Assembly: GCF_036492835.1 (NCBI RefSeq)
Contig: NZ_AP025314.1
Location: 1,798,001-1,862,000, forward strand
Length of the DNA stretch: 64,000 nucleotides
Reading direction: 5' to 3'
Source of the DNA: Fulvitalea axinellae
Lineage (GTDB): Bacteria; Bacteroidota; Bacteroidia; Cytophagales; Cyclobacteriaceae
The position numbers were made by a program, and so were the translations under genes. Under the pieces are notes generated by a model. It was not told the origin of the DNA. It saw only the letters and a list, made by a program, of their open reading frames with translations, and searched no databases. Shown piece by piece: positions 8,926-17,360 of this stretch. Each line of letters begins with the position of its first letter. Positions within the stretch are counted from its first letter, which is position 1.

Positions 8926-11499
8926 ATGAAGAAAATACTGTTTCTCTTTCTAATGTTGTGTTACGTTGTCACAGTAAAGGGACAAGGCCCTTGTGGTGGT
9001 AAGACAATCTCCGATGCCAACGATTATTATGATATTGGCCTTTTTGAAGAGTCTGTGAAGACGCTTATGCCATGCCTGACCGATGGAGGGTTGACGGAAG
9101 ACCAAATGGTGAAAGCTTACCATTTGATGGTGTTAAATTACGTTGCTTTGGATGATCTGGATCAGGCCAGACAATATATGGATAAGTTGATCGGAATTGT
9201 TCCGGAATTTATTCCTGACCTAGACGATCCAAAACCCGTTTGGGATTTGACCGATGAGGTAAAGAATGGGCTCCATAAAGATTATGTGTTTTCTTTGACA
9301 TCGGCGAGGGATGAGGTCCTTAAGCTTCCGGCACATGTGATGATCATTGAAGATACGCAAATAGAGGAACGGGGTTATACGGACTTTACTCAAATTTTTC
9401 GGGATGTCCCGGGGTTTGATTTCACTTATTATGGAGGCTCTGTTTATGGCGGATTGTCAAATAGGGGATATCGGTCAGGCGGAAGCGAAGGTATTCTGTT
9501 TCTTATTGACGGCGTAGAACAGAATGACCCGCACACAGGGAGAGCGGGATGGGTTCCATCCATTCCTTTGGATGGGATAGACCGTGTGGAATTTGTTTAT
9601 GGTCCTTCGGTTGCGTTGTTTGGCCGGAAGGCGTATGCGGGAGTTGTGAATGTTATCACCAAAGATTTAGAGGAAGGGAAAAAGCTTTTAATCAATGCGA
9701 GTGGAGGGTACGGCGGTACAGGTCAGGCTTTTGGCGAGCTGTTTTTTAAAGCGAGAACTAAATCAGTGGAAGTGAAAGTGTCAGGTAAGTATTTCCGATC
9801 TGACCTGCGGGATTTGTCCAGGGATTCTAGCTTTCAGTATAGCCCGATTTTTTACGAAGATTTCGACTATGCTTCAAAAATGACGCTTACTGGAAATGAT
9901 GCTAAGATTTTCGCTACACGTTATAAAGATATCCTCAATAATATTAATCTGGATGTAGAGCGAAACGATATGGGCGAAGTTATTAGTATTGCGCCGTCCT
10001 TGTTGGGCCAGTCCAATGCCAGACAACGGGATTTACACGCTTTGGATACAATTATTGGAGGGGATCGTTTGGGGTATAAAAACTCATTGGAGTCGTACTA
10101 TCTGGATGTAAGTGTAAAGCTTTCGGATATCGAGCTTGGGTATAGAGGCGTGTTTAACGACATGGGGAATATGAACGACGGGACGTCGTTGTCTTTGGCC
10201 GGAAGGGATAACGGTGCGTCTTGGCAACCGAGGCAATCCATGCTGTATTCGTTGTTTTCCAGAGATTTGTTCGGGAAGTTGTTGGTGAAGAATGTCTCGT
10301 ATTTTAAAATGAATGAGGTTCCCGAAAAGTCAGCGTACACTTCGTTTTCCAGTTATGCGAACGGAACATTAAAACTGAATGATCTTGCGACAAGCGTCCG
10401 TTCCGCTTGGTCTACGGATTATTATTTCCAAAACAGTAAAGAATTTTTTGAAAGGCTTAGTGTTCAATATAGGCTCTCCGAAACTATACAGCTTTATGGT
10501 GGAGGCGAATTTCGTGGAGGTACGATTCAAGGCGATTACTTGAAAGATACAGACGGAACACCATCGAAGAATGGGAGCGCTTATGGAGCGAAAAATAATG
10601 ATTATGACTACTTGGCTTTTGGAGCGTTTCTGAGCGGTGAGCTTGAGTTTTCTTCGTTGCTGAGGTTATCGGCGTCGGCAAGGTGGGATAATGATGATAT
10701 TCGTGGCGTGGATCCGTTCGGAGATTTATGGTCCTATCAGATTGGATTGATTGTAAAGCCAGGCCCGGCAATCATTAAGCTTATCGCTTCACAGGCTTAT
10801 CAGACGCCGTCGTTTGCGGAATTGTATTCCACTGATTTTGCTCGCAAAAGGAATAATCCAAAACTCGAGGCTCAGATGGCTAGAAACTATGAGCTTGATA
10901 TTTCCCTGATTCCGAGCGGGAATTTTAATATGGGCGTGACGGGATATTATACAAAATATGAAAAGTTTATAGGGGAGCAATGGAAAAAAGAAGGGCTTGA
11001 TGAGTTTTACCAGTTTAATAACCTGGGGGATGTCGATGTTTATGGGGTAATGTTCTCTCTGAATTATAGAGTGAAGAATTGGAGTGTATATGCGAATTAT
11101 GCATTTGCAAAGTCAGAGCTCAAGCCGAAAGACGGTGAAAAAGTTGATGTGGGAGCTTTGGCGGAAAGTGTCGGTAATCTTGGGGTGAATATGCTCTTCT
11201 TTAAGAAGCTGAATTTTAACGTTAATGCAAATTATATCTCGGAAATAAAAGTGGGAGAGGGAACCTCTTCATATTATAATCCATATGGAGAGTTTCCGTC
11301 GGTGGTTAAGCTTAATGCCGCGGTGACGTTTAACGAAGTCGTACCTGGGTTGACTTTACAAGTAAGCGGAGAAAACTTGCTTAACGAAAATTATAATAGC
11401 CCGGGAATGTTGAGTGCAGATGGTGTGTTAAGATCCTCATATATTCCTCAGGCCAAGGCGTCAATCTTTGGTAAAGTTATTTACAGACTGTCGAAGTGA
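8926..11499 (+). CDS. TonB-dependent receptor with helical N-terminal extension, paired with nSTAND NTPase
   Basis: An 857-residue outer-membrane protein. A signal peptide (MKKILFLFLMLCYVVTVKGQ) is followed at about 22-125 by an alpha-helical, TPR-like domain with two Cys (PCGGKT and MPCLTD), where Bacteroidota receptors usually carry a CarboxypepD-like domain. The plug follows (IIEDTQIEERGYTDF..IFRDVPGFD, FLIDGVEQNDP, VEFVYGPSVALFGRKAYAGVVNVI), then a beta-barrel. The C-terminal residue is Lys, not the usual aromatic residue. No SusD partner is present; the only close neighbour is the NTPase gene 6 bp upstream. The ligand is unknown. It may be a surface sensor rather than a nutrient importer, which is inference. 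Confidence 0.88.
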   Translation: MKKILFLFLMLCYVVTVKGQGPCGGKTISDANDYYDIGLFEESVKTLMPCLTDGGLTEDQMVKAYHLMVLNYVALDDLDQARQYMDKLIGIVPEFIPDLDDPKPVWDLTDEVKNGLHKDYVFSLTSARDEVLKLPAHVMIIEDTQIEERGYTDFTQIFRDVPGFDFTYYGGSVYGGLSNRGYRSGGSEGILFLIDGVEQNDPHTGRAGWVPSIPLDGIDRVEFVYGPSVALFGRKAYAGVVNVITKDLEEGKKLLINASGGYGGTGQAFGELFFKARTKSVEVKVSGKYFRSDLRDLSRDSSFQYSPIFYEDFDYASKMTLTGNDAKIFATRYKDILNNINLDVERNDMGEVISIAPSLLGQSNARQRDLHALDTIIGGDRLGYKNSLESYYLDVSVKLSDIELGYRGVFNDMGNMNDGTSLSLAGRDNGASWQPRQSMLYSLFSRDLFGKLLVKNVSYFKMNEVPEKSAYTSFSSYANGTLKLNDLATSVRSAWSTDYYFQNSKEFFERLSVQYRLSETIQLYGGGEFRGGTIQGDYLKDTDGTPSKNGSAYGAKNNDYDYLAFGAFLSGELEFSSLLRLSASARWDNDDIRGVDPFGDLWSYQIGLIVKPGPAIIKLIASQAYQTPSFAELYSTDFARKRNNPKLEAQMARNYELDISLIPSGNFNMGVTGYYTKYEKFIGEQWKKEGLDEFYQFNNLGDVDVYGVMFSLNYRVKNWSVYANYAFAKSELKPKDGEKVDVGALAESVGNLGVNMLFFKKLNFNVNANYISEIKVGEGTSSYYNPYGEFPSVVKLNAAVTFNEVVPGLTLQVSGENLLNENYNSPGMLSADGVLRSSYIPQAKASIFGKVIYRLSK

Positions 11500-11511
11500 T
11501 GTTGCTCGGGC

Positions 11512-12222
11512 TTAGGCTTCGTTGAGGAGCTGAAGCGTGTGGCAAGCGACGATTCCAGCGGTTTCGGTTCGGAGTCTGCTACTTCCTAAGCTGATTTTTT
11601 TAAACCCGGCATTGATTGCGAGGTCTACTTCGTCAGTGGAAAAGTCGCCTTCCGGGCCGATAAGTACGCATGCGTTTTTTCCTGAGACGTGGGACGCTTT
11701 GAGAGTGTGTGGGTTTTTTCTGTCAACATAAGCGATAAAACGCTCATCGTATTCAGAGGAAAGCGTTGTGATAAATTCCTTAAACTTTGTGAGGTCGTTT
11801 AGCTTCGGTTTCTCAAATTTTAGGGACTGCTTCATGGCGCTAATGGCCTTTTTCTCGATTCGGTCAAGCTTAAAATGCTTACGTTCAGAATGGTGACAAA
11901 GCAAAAAACTTATTTCGTCAACCCCGATCTCAACTGATTTTTCGGTGAACCATTCGATTCTGTCCAGGTTTTTTGTCGGAGCGATGGCGATGGCGATCTT
12001 ACCGTTCCATGTTTTTTCCTTTTCGGTTCGGTTAGTTACCTTGAAGAGGCATTTGCGCTTATCCGCTTTTGTGATTTCAGCGTCGAAAAGCTCCCCTTTG
12101 CCATTGGTAACGAAGATATGGTCTCCGACTTGCTTACGAAGGACTTTTACGCAGTGCAAAGATTCCTCAGGGGAGAGTAGGCCTTCTTTATTGGTGATAT
12201 CAGGTTGGTAAAAGAGTATCAA
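11512..12222 (-). CDS. rsmE: RsmE, 16S rRNA m3U1498 methyltransferase
   Basis: A SAM-dependent SPOUT-fold methyltransferase that methylates U1498 of 16S rRNA. The 236-residue product has an N-terminal PUA-like part (FYQPDI, the family-typical start) and the knotted C-terminal part with VLIGPEGDFSTDE and the LGSSRLRTETAG motif that binds SAM. The frame has a TAA four codons upstream and no ATG before the conserved start, so the TTG at 12220-12222 must be the initiator. It converges with the receptor gene at a 12-bp interval. Confidence 0.95.
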   Translation of the reverse strand: MILFYQPDITNKEGLLSPEESLHCVKVLRKQVGDHIFVTNGKGELFDAEITKADKRKCLFKVTNRTEKEKTWNGKIAIAIAPTKNLDRIEWFTEKSVEIGVDEISFLLCHHSERKHFKLDRIEKKAISAMKQSLKFEKPKLNDLTKFKEFITTLSSEYDERFIAYVDRKNPHTLKASHVSGKNACVLIGPEGDFSTDEVDLAINAGFKKISLGSSRLRTETAGIVACHTLQLLNEA

Positions 12223-12316
12223 ATCGCAGTTGTTTTATTTGATGCGCAAAAATACACCTGTTTCCGAAAAACTATACTACTGCAAGAAGGAAATGGTTGT
12301 TTGAGAGCTGTTAAAA

Positions 12317-12350
12317 CGAAAAAAGCGAGTCAAACAACTCGCTTTTTTCG
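12317..12350 (-). terminator. Terminator downstream of gltA
   Basis: A perfect 14-bp inverted repeat (12317-12330 with 12337-12350, 6-base loop) with A/T runs inside the arms. It stands 15 bp after the gltA stop on the minus strand and can act in both directions. Confidence 0.85.
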
Positions 12351-12364
12351 GGTAGTAGGTGTTT

Positions 12365-13651
12365 TTATCTTTTTTCGACGGGAACGTAAGGCCTGAGGTT
12401 TTCGCCAACGTATACTTGACGCGGGCGTCCGATAGGCTCTTTGTGCTCGCGCATCTCTTTCCACTGGGCGATCCAGCCTGGAAGACGTCCCATTGAGAAA
12501 AGTACCGGGAACATAACCGTTGGGATTCCGATAGCTCGCATGATAATGCCTGAGTAAAAATCCACGTTCGGGTAGAGTTTTCTTTCGATGAAGTACTCGT
12601 CCTTGAGGGCGGTCTCTTCAAGCGTTTTGGCGATATCGAGTACTGGGTCTGTAACTCCGAGTTTGTTGAGAACCTCGTCGGCGTTGCGCTTGAGTATCTT
12701 TGCGCGTGGATCGAAGTTTTTGTAAACGCGGTGGCCGAATCCCATAAGACGGAACGGATCGTTCTTGTCTTTGGCCTTCTCGATGTATTTCTGAACATCT
12801 CCACCGTCTTCGCGAATTTTCTCCAGCATCTGGATAACCGCTTGGTTCGCTCCGCCGTGCAATGGCCCCCAAAGGGCTGAAATACCGGCGGCGACAGAAG
12901 CGTAAAGGCTGGCTTGAGAAGAACCAACGATACGAACCGTAGAAGTTGAGCAGTTCTGCTCGTGGTCAGCGTGGAGGATAAGGATTCTCTCCAACGCCTC
13001 TGTAACGATAGGATCGATTTCGTACTCCTGACCAGGTACAGTGAACATCATTCTCAAGAAGTTCTGTACGTAGTCCAAGCTTGGGTCTGGATAGTTCGGA
13101 GGCATGCCGGCTTCCTTAGTGTGCGCCCAAGCGACGAAAGTAGGAAGTTTGGCAAGAAGGCGACGGATAGTGATGTCTACTTTTTCGGCCGCGCGGTTAG
13201 GGTCAAGAGACTCCGGGAAAAATGCGGTTTGAGCTGTGGCCAACGAAGACAAAACGCCCATTGGATGCGCATTTGACGGGAATCCGGCCAAAATAGTCTT
13301 GACATCCTCGTGAACGAGCTGGTTTTTCTTAACGTCACCTTTCAAAGTTTCGAGTTCGGTGGCGGTTGGAAGTTCTCCGTAGATGAGAAGATGCGCTACT
13401 TCAAGGAAAGATGACTTTTCGGCCAATTCCTCGATTGCGTAGCCTCGGTATCTGAGTATTCCTTTTTCACCGTCAAGGAAGGTAATGGAGCTGGCGGTAG
13501 ACCCGGTGTTTTTGAACCCGGAATCCAACGTGATCAGTCCAGACTCGGCTCTCAATTTAGAGATGTCGATAGCCTTTTCGTGTTCAGTACCTTCAATGAT
13601 CGGTAGCTTGTAGGTTTTTCCCTCTACGGTAAGTTCTGCAAATTTTGACAT
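12365..13651 (-). CDS. gltA: Citrate synthase
   Basis: This enzyme condenses acetyl-CoA with oxaloacetate at the entry of the TCA cycle. The 428-residue length and the N-terminal beta-rich domain (LTVEGKTYKLPIIEGTE) mark the type II, NADH-sensitive-like form common in Gram-negative bacteria. Catalytic histidines are in HADHEQNCST and GPLHGGAN, a further conserved one is in MGFGHRVYK, and the late Asp sits in PNVDFYSG. It is monocistronic, with a terminator 15 bp downstream and a roughly 490-bp promoter-bearing interval upstream. Confidence 0.97.
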   Translation of the reverse strand: MSKFAELTVEGKTYKLPIIEGTEHEKAIDISKLRAESGLITLDSGFKNTGSTASSITFLDGEKGILRYRGYAIEELAEKSSFLEVAHLLIYGELPTATELETLKGDVKKNQLVHEDVKTILAGFPSNAHPMGVLSSLATAQTAFFPESLDPNRAAEKVDITIRRLLAKLPTFVAWAHTKEAGMPPNYPDPSLDYVQNFLRMMFTVPGQEYEIDPIVTEALERILILHADHEQNCSTSTVRIVGSSQASLYASVAAGISALWGPLHGGANQAVIQMLEKIREDGGDVQKYIEKAKDKNDPFRLMGFGHRVYKNFDPRAKILKRNADEVLNKLGVTDPVLDIAKTLEETALKDEYFIERKLYPNVDFYSGIIMRAIGIPTVMFPVLFSMGRLPGWIAQWKEMREHKEPIGRPRQVYVGENLRPYVPVEKR

Positions 13652-14146
13652 AGGAGAAGTTTATGTTTGCTTTAATTCGGTTACTAAGTATCTATGCTGT
13701 TCGGATAGGTTTCTTGGTATTGTCATATTCGCCGATTGTGTAATAGCGAATGTCGGGCCGGAAGGTGTTTGGTTTGGTCAGTCCGCAAAATGGCTTTCGC
13801 CGGACGATGGTTAAATGCAACAGGCTGGAAAACACCTACGTACCTTAATTAAGTAAAGAATATACTATCTTTTCTTTCACCAAATTTATAAAAAACAACA
13901 TAAATCACGAAGAAAAAGGTAAACAATATCGTTTGCGTTTTACGATTTTCTATTGAAAAAACCTATAAAGCCATGTGGCTCATAAAAATGGAGAAGGAGG
14001 GAAAATCTAATAATCAGCTAATATTTCGTTACATATATTATACGGAAGTGTTGTGAATTATACGCCAGCGACCCGGCGAGAAGCAGTTAGGAAGAGGGTA
14101 CATATTATGTTTGAGACTTGGAACTGTGTTTGCTTTAAGGTTATGA
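13652..14146. other. Divergent promoter interval (gltA / small gene)
   Basis: About 495 bp that becomes AT-rich toward 13850-14000. On the minus strand, TAAATTTG at 13881-13888 fits the Bacteroidota -7 consensus TAnnTTTG and could serve gltA, though it implies a leader of about 220 bases and I see no good -33 element. No RNA gene is recognised. Confidence 0.35.
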
Positions 14147-14440
14147 ATGTTGACAAAATTCAATTTTAGGAGTTTTGAATTTAGAAAGATGACCTTGGAG
14201 GAATTTCTGAGCTTGCCGAAGCAGTGCCGCTATTCTTTTGTTATTGAATTTGGGGAATTTCTGTCGTCTAGGAAGTTGGACGGAGAGGGTGTGGCAAAGC
14301 TTTTCTGGTTGGAAGCGTTCTATGCGGAAATGTATTTTGAGGCGGGAAAAGATTTGCCTTCCGAATTAAGGGCCTTTGAAGCGACGAAGGGGCTTATTCC
14401 GTATTTGCGGGAGATTGACATTAAGGATGTTTATAAGTGA
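14147..14440 (+). CDS. Small conserved-looking hypothetical protein
   Basis: A 97-residue soluble protein I do not recognise. It is rich in Phe, Glu and Leu (EEFLSLPKQCR, FAEMYFEAGKDLP, LIPYLREIDI), predicted mostly helical, with no signal peptide or membrane segment. Codon use and composition look normal for the genome, which supports a real gene. The start could be the ATG at 14147 or an internal ATG at 14189. It precedes msrB by about 70 bp on the same strand. Confidence 0.6.
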   Translation: MLTKFNFRSFEFRKMTLEEFLSLPKQCRYSFVIEFGEFLSSRKLDGEGVAKLFWLEAFYAEMYFEAGKDLPSELRAFEATKGLIPYLREIDIKDVYK

Positions 14441-14512
14441 TGTTTTTCTGAAGAAAGCAACATTTTCATTGTTTGTTCGTGTACAACTCAGTTGGGAAAA
14501 AATAGGAAAACA

Positions 14513-15034
14513 ATGAGATGGATAGCTTTTTATTCAATGATTCTGTTAGCGATAACGAATAATTTAGGCTTTGCGCAGAAACAAAAAGAAGAAATGAAGG
14601 ACGGGAAAAAATATAAAATCGAGAAGTCCGAGAAAGAGTGGCGTGAGGTGTTGGATGGGAATGCCTTTAGGGTCTTAAGGGAAAAAGGGACGGAAAGAGC
14701 TTTTACGGGCAAGTACGACCATTTTTTTGAAAAGGGCGATTATTACTGTAAAGGTTGTGGTAATAGGTTGTTTAGTTCCGATACCAAGTATAATTCCGGT
14801 TGTGGTTGGCCTGCCTTTTACGATGTCCAAAAGGAAGCGATAGAATACAAATCGGATAATTCGTATGGAATGAAAAGAGTGGAAGTGTTGTGTGCCGATT
14901 GTGGTGGCCATTTAGGGCATGTGTTTAACGATGGGCCTAAGGACAAAACTGGAATTCGGTTTTGTATAAACAGCGCGGCGCTTGAATTCAGAAAAAAGGA
15001 AGGAAAAGAAGATAAAAAGAAAAAGGACGATTAA
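14513..15034 (+). CDS. msrB: MsrB, exported methionine-R-sulfoxide reductase
   Basis: This enzyme reduces methionine-R-sulfoxide in damaged proteins. The 173-residue product begins with a hydrophobic signal-like segment (MRWIAFYSMILLAI, then FAQ), so it probably works in the periplasm. The zinc site is two CxxC pairs, CKGC and CADC. The GCGWPAFYD motif, the GGHLGHVFNDGP stretch and the catalytic Cys in RFCINSAALEF are intact. The ATG at 14513 is preferred over the TTG at 14492 because an A-rich leader with AGGAAAACA precedes it and the signal peptide then starts correctly. Confidence 0.93.
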   Translation: MRWIAFYSMILLAITNNLGFAQKQKEEMKDGKKYKIEKSEKEWREVLDGNAFRVLREKGTERAFTGKYDHFFEKGDYYCKGCGNRLFSSDTKYNSGCGWPAFYDVQKEAIEYKSDNSYGMKRVEVLCADCGGHLGHVFNDGPKDKTGIRFCINSAALEFRKKEGKEDKKKKDD

Positions 15035-15046
15035 TCGTCCTTTTTT
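15020..15046 (+). terminator. Bidirectional terminator between msrB and the reductase
   Basis: An 11-bp stem (15020-15030 with 15035-15045), 4-base loop and T-run. It overlaps the msrB stop codon (15032-15034) and touches the 3' end of the convergent gene, so it can serve both. Confidence 0.85.
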
Positions 15047-16086
15047 TATGGTGCCGGATTTGGTGCCGATTTGTGAATCTCCTCGATTGATGTCAATATT
15101 TCGTCGCTTAAGGAAATGTTGACGCTTGAGAGGTTTTCCTTTAATTGATCCATCGTGGTGGCTCCAATGATGTTGCTTGTCAGGAAAGGCCTGCTATTGA
15201 TAAACGCCAAGGCCATTTGTGCGGGCGTGAGACCGTTGTCTTTTGCCAACTGATTGTATCGTTTGGCGGTTTCGCGGGCCAGATCGCCACTATAACGGGC
15301 CATTTTCGGAAAAAGTGAAAGGCGACCGTCTTCGGGAGTTGCGTCATCATATTTCCCAGTCAGCATACCGAATCCGAGAGGAGAGTAGGCGAGAAGCCCG
15401 ATTTTTTCGCGAATAGAAATCTCGGCCATCCCGACTTCGTATGAACGGTTCAGAAGGCTGTATGGGTTCTGAATGCTCACGAGCTTGTCGGCGACGCCTC
15501 GTTTTTTTGCGGCTTCGATGAATTTCATCGTTCCCCATGGCGTTTCGTTGGAAAGCCCGAAATATGAGATCTTACCTTCACTAATAAATTTCGCCAATGT
15601 GTCAACGACCGTGTCGAAATCTGTGCCCGTTTCGTCGGATTCGTGTTGGTATCCCAGTTTTCCGAAGAAGTTTGTTTTGCGCTCCGGCCAATGAAGTTGA
15701 TAAAGGTCAACATAATCGGTTTTTAGCCTGTTGAGGCTTTGGTGGAGCGCTTTTCTTAAGTGTTGAGGCGAAAAGTTTGGGACACCGCGCATATATTCGA
15801 AAGCGTCGTTAGGTCCGGCGGCTTTGGTAGCCAGAATGATGTCTTCCCTTTTGTTCCTGTTTTTCTTTATCCAGCTACCGATTATTTCTTCGGTTCGACC
15901 GTAGGTTTCCGCTCTGGCGGGTACGGAATACAGTTCTGCGGTATCGATAAAATTTACGCCTTTCGTGAGAGCGTAATTGATTTGGTCATGCCCTTCTTTT
16001 TCGGTGTTTTGCTCACCGAAGGTCATGGTGCCTAAACACAGTTGGCTTACCAGAAGGTCGGAATTTCCGAGTTTGTTAAATTTCAT
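15046..16086 (-). CDS. Tas-like NADP(H)-dependent aldo-keto reductase
   Basis: A 346-residue (beta/alpha)8 oxidoreductase with close overall resemblance to Escherichia coli Tas: LGTMTFGEQN at the N-terminus, the long insert with SVPARAETYGRTE, the YQLHWPERKTNFFGKLGY stretch, SIQNPYSLLNRSYEVG, and a PNPAP C-terminus. Catalytic Asp and Tyr lie in FIDTAELYS, and the active-site His in QLHWP. The physiological substrate is not known. Its ATG overlaps the stop of the UPF0126 gene (ATGA), so it is the last gene of the ruvX-UPF0126-tas operon. Confidence 0.88.
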   Translation of the reverse strand: MKFNKLGNSDLLVSQLCLGTMTFGEQNTEKEGHDQINYALTKGVNFIDTAELYSVPARAETYGRTEEIIGSWIKKNRNKREDIILATKAAGPNDAFEYMRGVPNFSPQHLRKALHQSLNRLKTDYVDLYQLHWPERKTNFFGKLGYQHESDETGTDFDTVVDTLAKFISEGKISYFGLSNETPWGTMKFIEAAKKRGVADKLVSIQNPYSLLNRSYEVGMAEISIREKIGLLAYSPLGFGMLTGKYDDATPEDGRLSLFPKMARYSGDLARETAKRYNQLAKDNGLTPAQMALAFINSRPFLTSNIIGATTMDQLKENLSSVNISLSDEILTSIEEIHKSAPNPAP

Positions 16087-16712
16087 GATTTGTTTTTATA
16101 GGCGTTGGGAGTCACGGTCGGGAGCCTTAGTTTAAACTTGATGGCGACCACCCTAATAGCGATTACAAAAAGAATAACGATGCCGTAACTTGGCATTCCG
16201 GTGATATTAAGCGAATCGTTCAGAAGAATCAAGGTGGTGCCACCCAAAAGGCAGGCCGTGGCGTAGATTTCTTTTCGGAAAATAAGTGGGATTTCCCCGC
16301 AAAACGTATCGCGCGTTATACCACCGACTACAGAGGATACCATGCCCATTGCGACTGCGTAAGGTTCCGCAATATTTAGCGCCAAGGCTTTTTCCACACC
16401 GATTACGGTGAAGACGCCCAGACCGATGGTGTCAAACAGGAAAAGCGTTTTTTTTAGTCTTTCCGTGGTATGATCGAAGGTGTACGTAAACAGCAGCGCT
16501 GCGAAAATAGTCCAAAGGTAATTGAGGTCGTGAAGCCAGCTAACAGGTCTTATGCCAAGTAACATATCCCTTAGCGTTCCGCCTCCGAGAGCGGTAATAA
16601 ATCCCAGAAATAACGCTCCGAACAAGTCCATCCGTTTGTCGGCCGCGGCGCGGATGCCACTGACGGCGAATACGAATGTGCCGGCCAAGTCAAGAAAATA
16701 TAATGGAGTCAT
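16083..16712 (-). CDS. UPF0126/TRIC-type membrane channel or glycine-transporter-like protein
   Basis: A 209-residue inner-membrane protein with about seven hydrophobic segments. Two repeated units each carry a Gly-rich motif, GGGTLRDMLLG and VGGITRDTFCGEIP, which define the UPF0126/TRIC family. Family members conduct cations or have been linked to glycine uptake; which applies here cannot be told. It lies 8 bp after ruvX and overlaps the downstream reductase start by 4 bp. Confidence 0.88.
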   Translation of the reverse strand: MTPLYFLDLAGTFVFAVSGIRAAADKRMDLFGALFLGFITALGGGTLRDMLLGIRPVSWLHDLNYLWTIFAALLFTYTFDHTTERLKKTLFLFDTIGLGVFTVIGVEKALALNIAEPYAVAMGMVSSVVGGITRDTFCGEIPLIFRKEIYATACLLGGTTLILLNDSLNITGMPSYGIVILFVIAIRVVAIKFKLRLPTVTPNAYKNKS

Positions 16713-16720
16713 TTCGGAGG

Positions 16721-17140
16721 TTAAAACGATTGGTTGGCTTCCATGTACGATTGCAGGATCACGGCGGCGCTTACTTTGTCTACATTGCCTTTTTCCCTAC
16801 GGTCCTTCTTTTTCATTCCCCCGTCAATCATGGCCCGCATGGCTATTTTCGATGTGAACCGCTCGTCATGCAGTTCTACCGGAATCTGAGGGATTTGTTT
16901 TTTGAGCTGCTTCACAAATCCTTTTACGTGCGAAGTGTTGTTAGTGTCCGTATTATCAAGCTTTTTAGGCATTCCGACAATGAAAATTTCAACGTCTTCT
17001 TTCGCCACATAGTTCTTGAGGTATTTGATGATATCCTTGGAATGGACCACATCCAAGGGGCTGGATATGATTTTTAAAGGGTCGCTTACCGCAACCCCAA
17101 CGCGTTTTGTTCCGTAATCGATGGCTAAGAGTCTGCCCAT
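16721..17140 (-). CDS. ruvX: RuvX/YqgF, putative pre-16S rRNA nuclease
   Basis: A 139-residue RNase H-fold protein, the usual length for the YqgF family, implicated in 16S rRNA 5'-end maturation and earlier proposed as a Holliday-junction resolvase. It opens with LAIDYGTKRVGVAVSDP, which carries the first catalytic Asp. It continues with IVGMPKKLDNT and ELHDERFTSKIA, which carry further acidic residues, and a late DKVSAAVILQSY helix. It is the first gene of a three-gene operon on the minus strand. Confidence 0.95.
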   Translation of the reverse strand: MGRLLAIDYGTKRVGVAVSDPLKIISSPLDVVHSKDIIKYLKNYVAKEDVEIFIVGMPKKLDNTDTNNTSHVKGFVKQLKKQIPQIPVELHDERFTSKIAMRAMIDGGMKKKDRREKGNVDKVSAAVILQSYMEANQSF

Positions 17141-17360
17141 TTTAGTGTGTTTTGTGAATCAGGGGCGAAAATACGCGTTTTTACGTTCTTCTAGAAAGGC
17201 AACCTTATTCCACTTGTGTGGTTTTGGTTTGAAACTTTTGAAAATAATATCCTTCAAAGCCTAATGTTGGTATGAAAACTGTTGATTTGATTGTATTTTT
17301 ATAAAAAAAATTTAAAATTGACCGTATTTTAGGGGTTATTAATCAAAAGAGAAAATAGCG

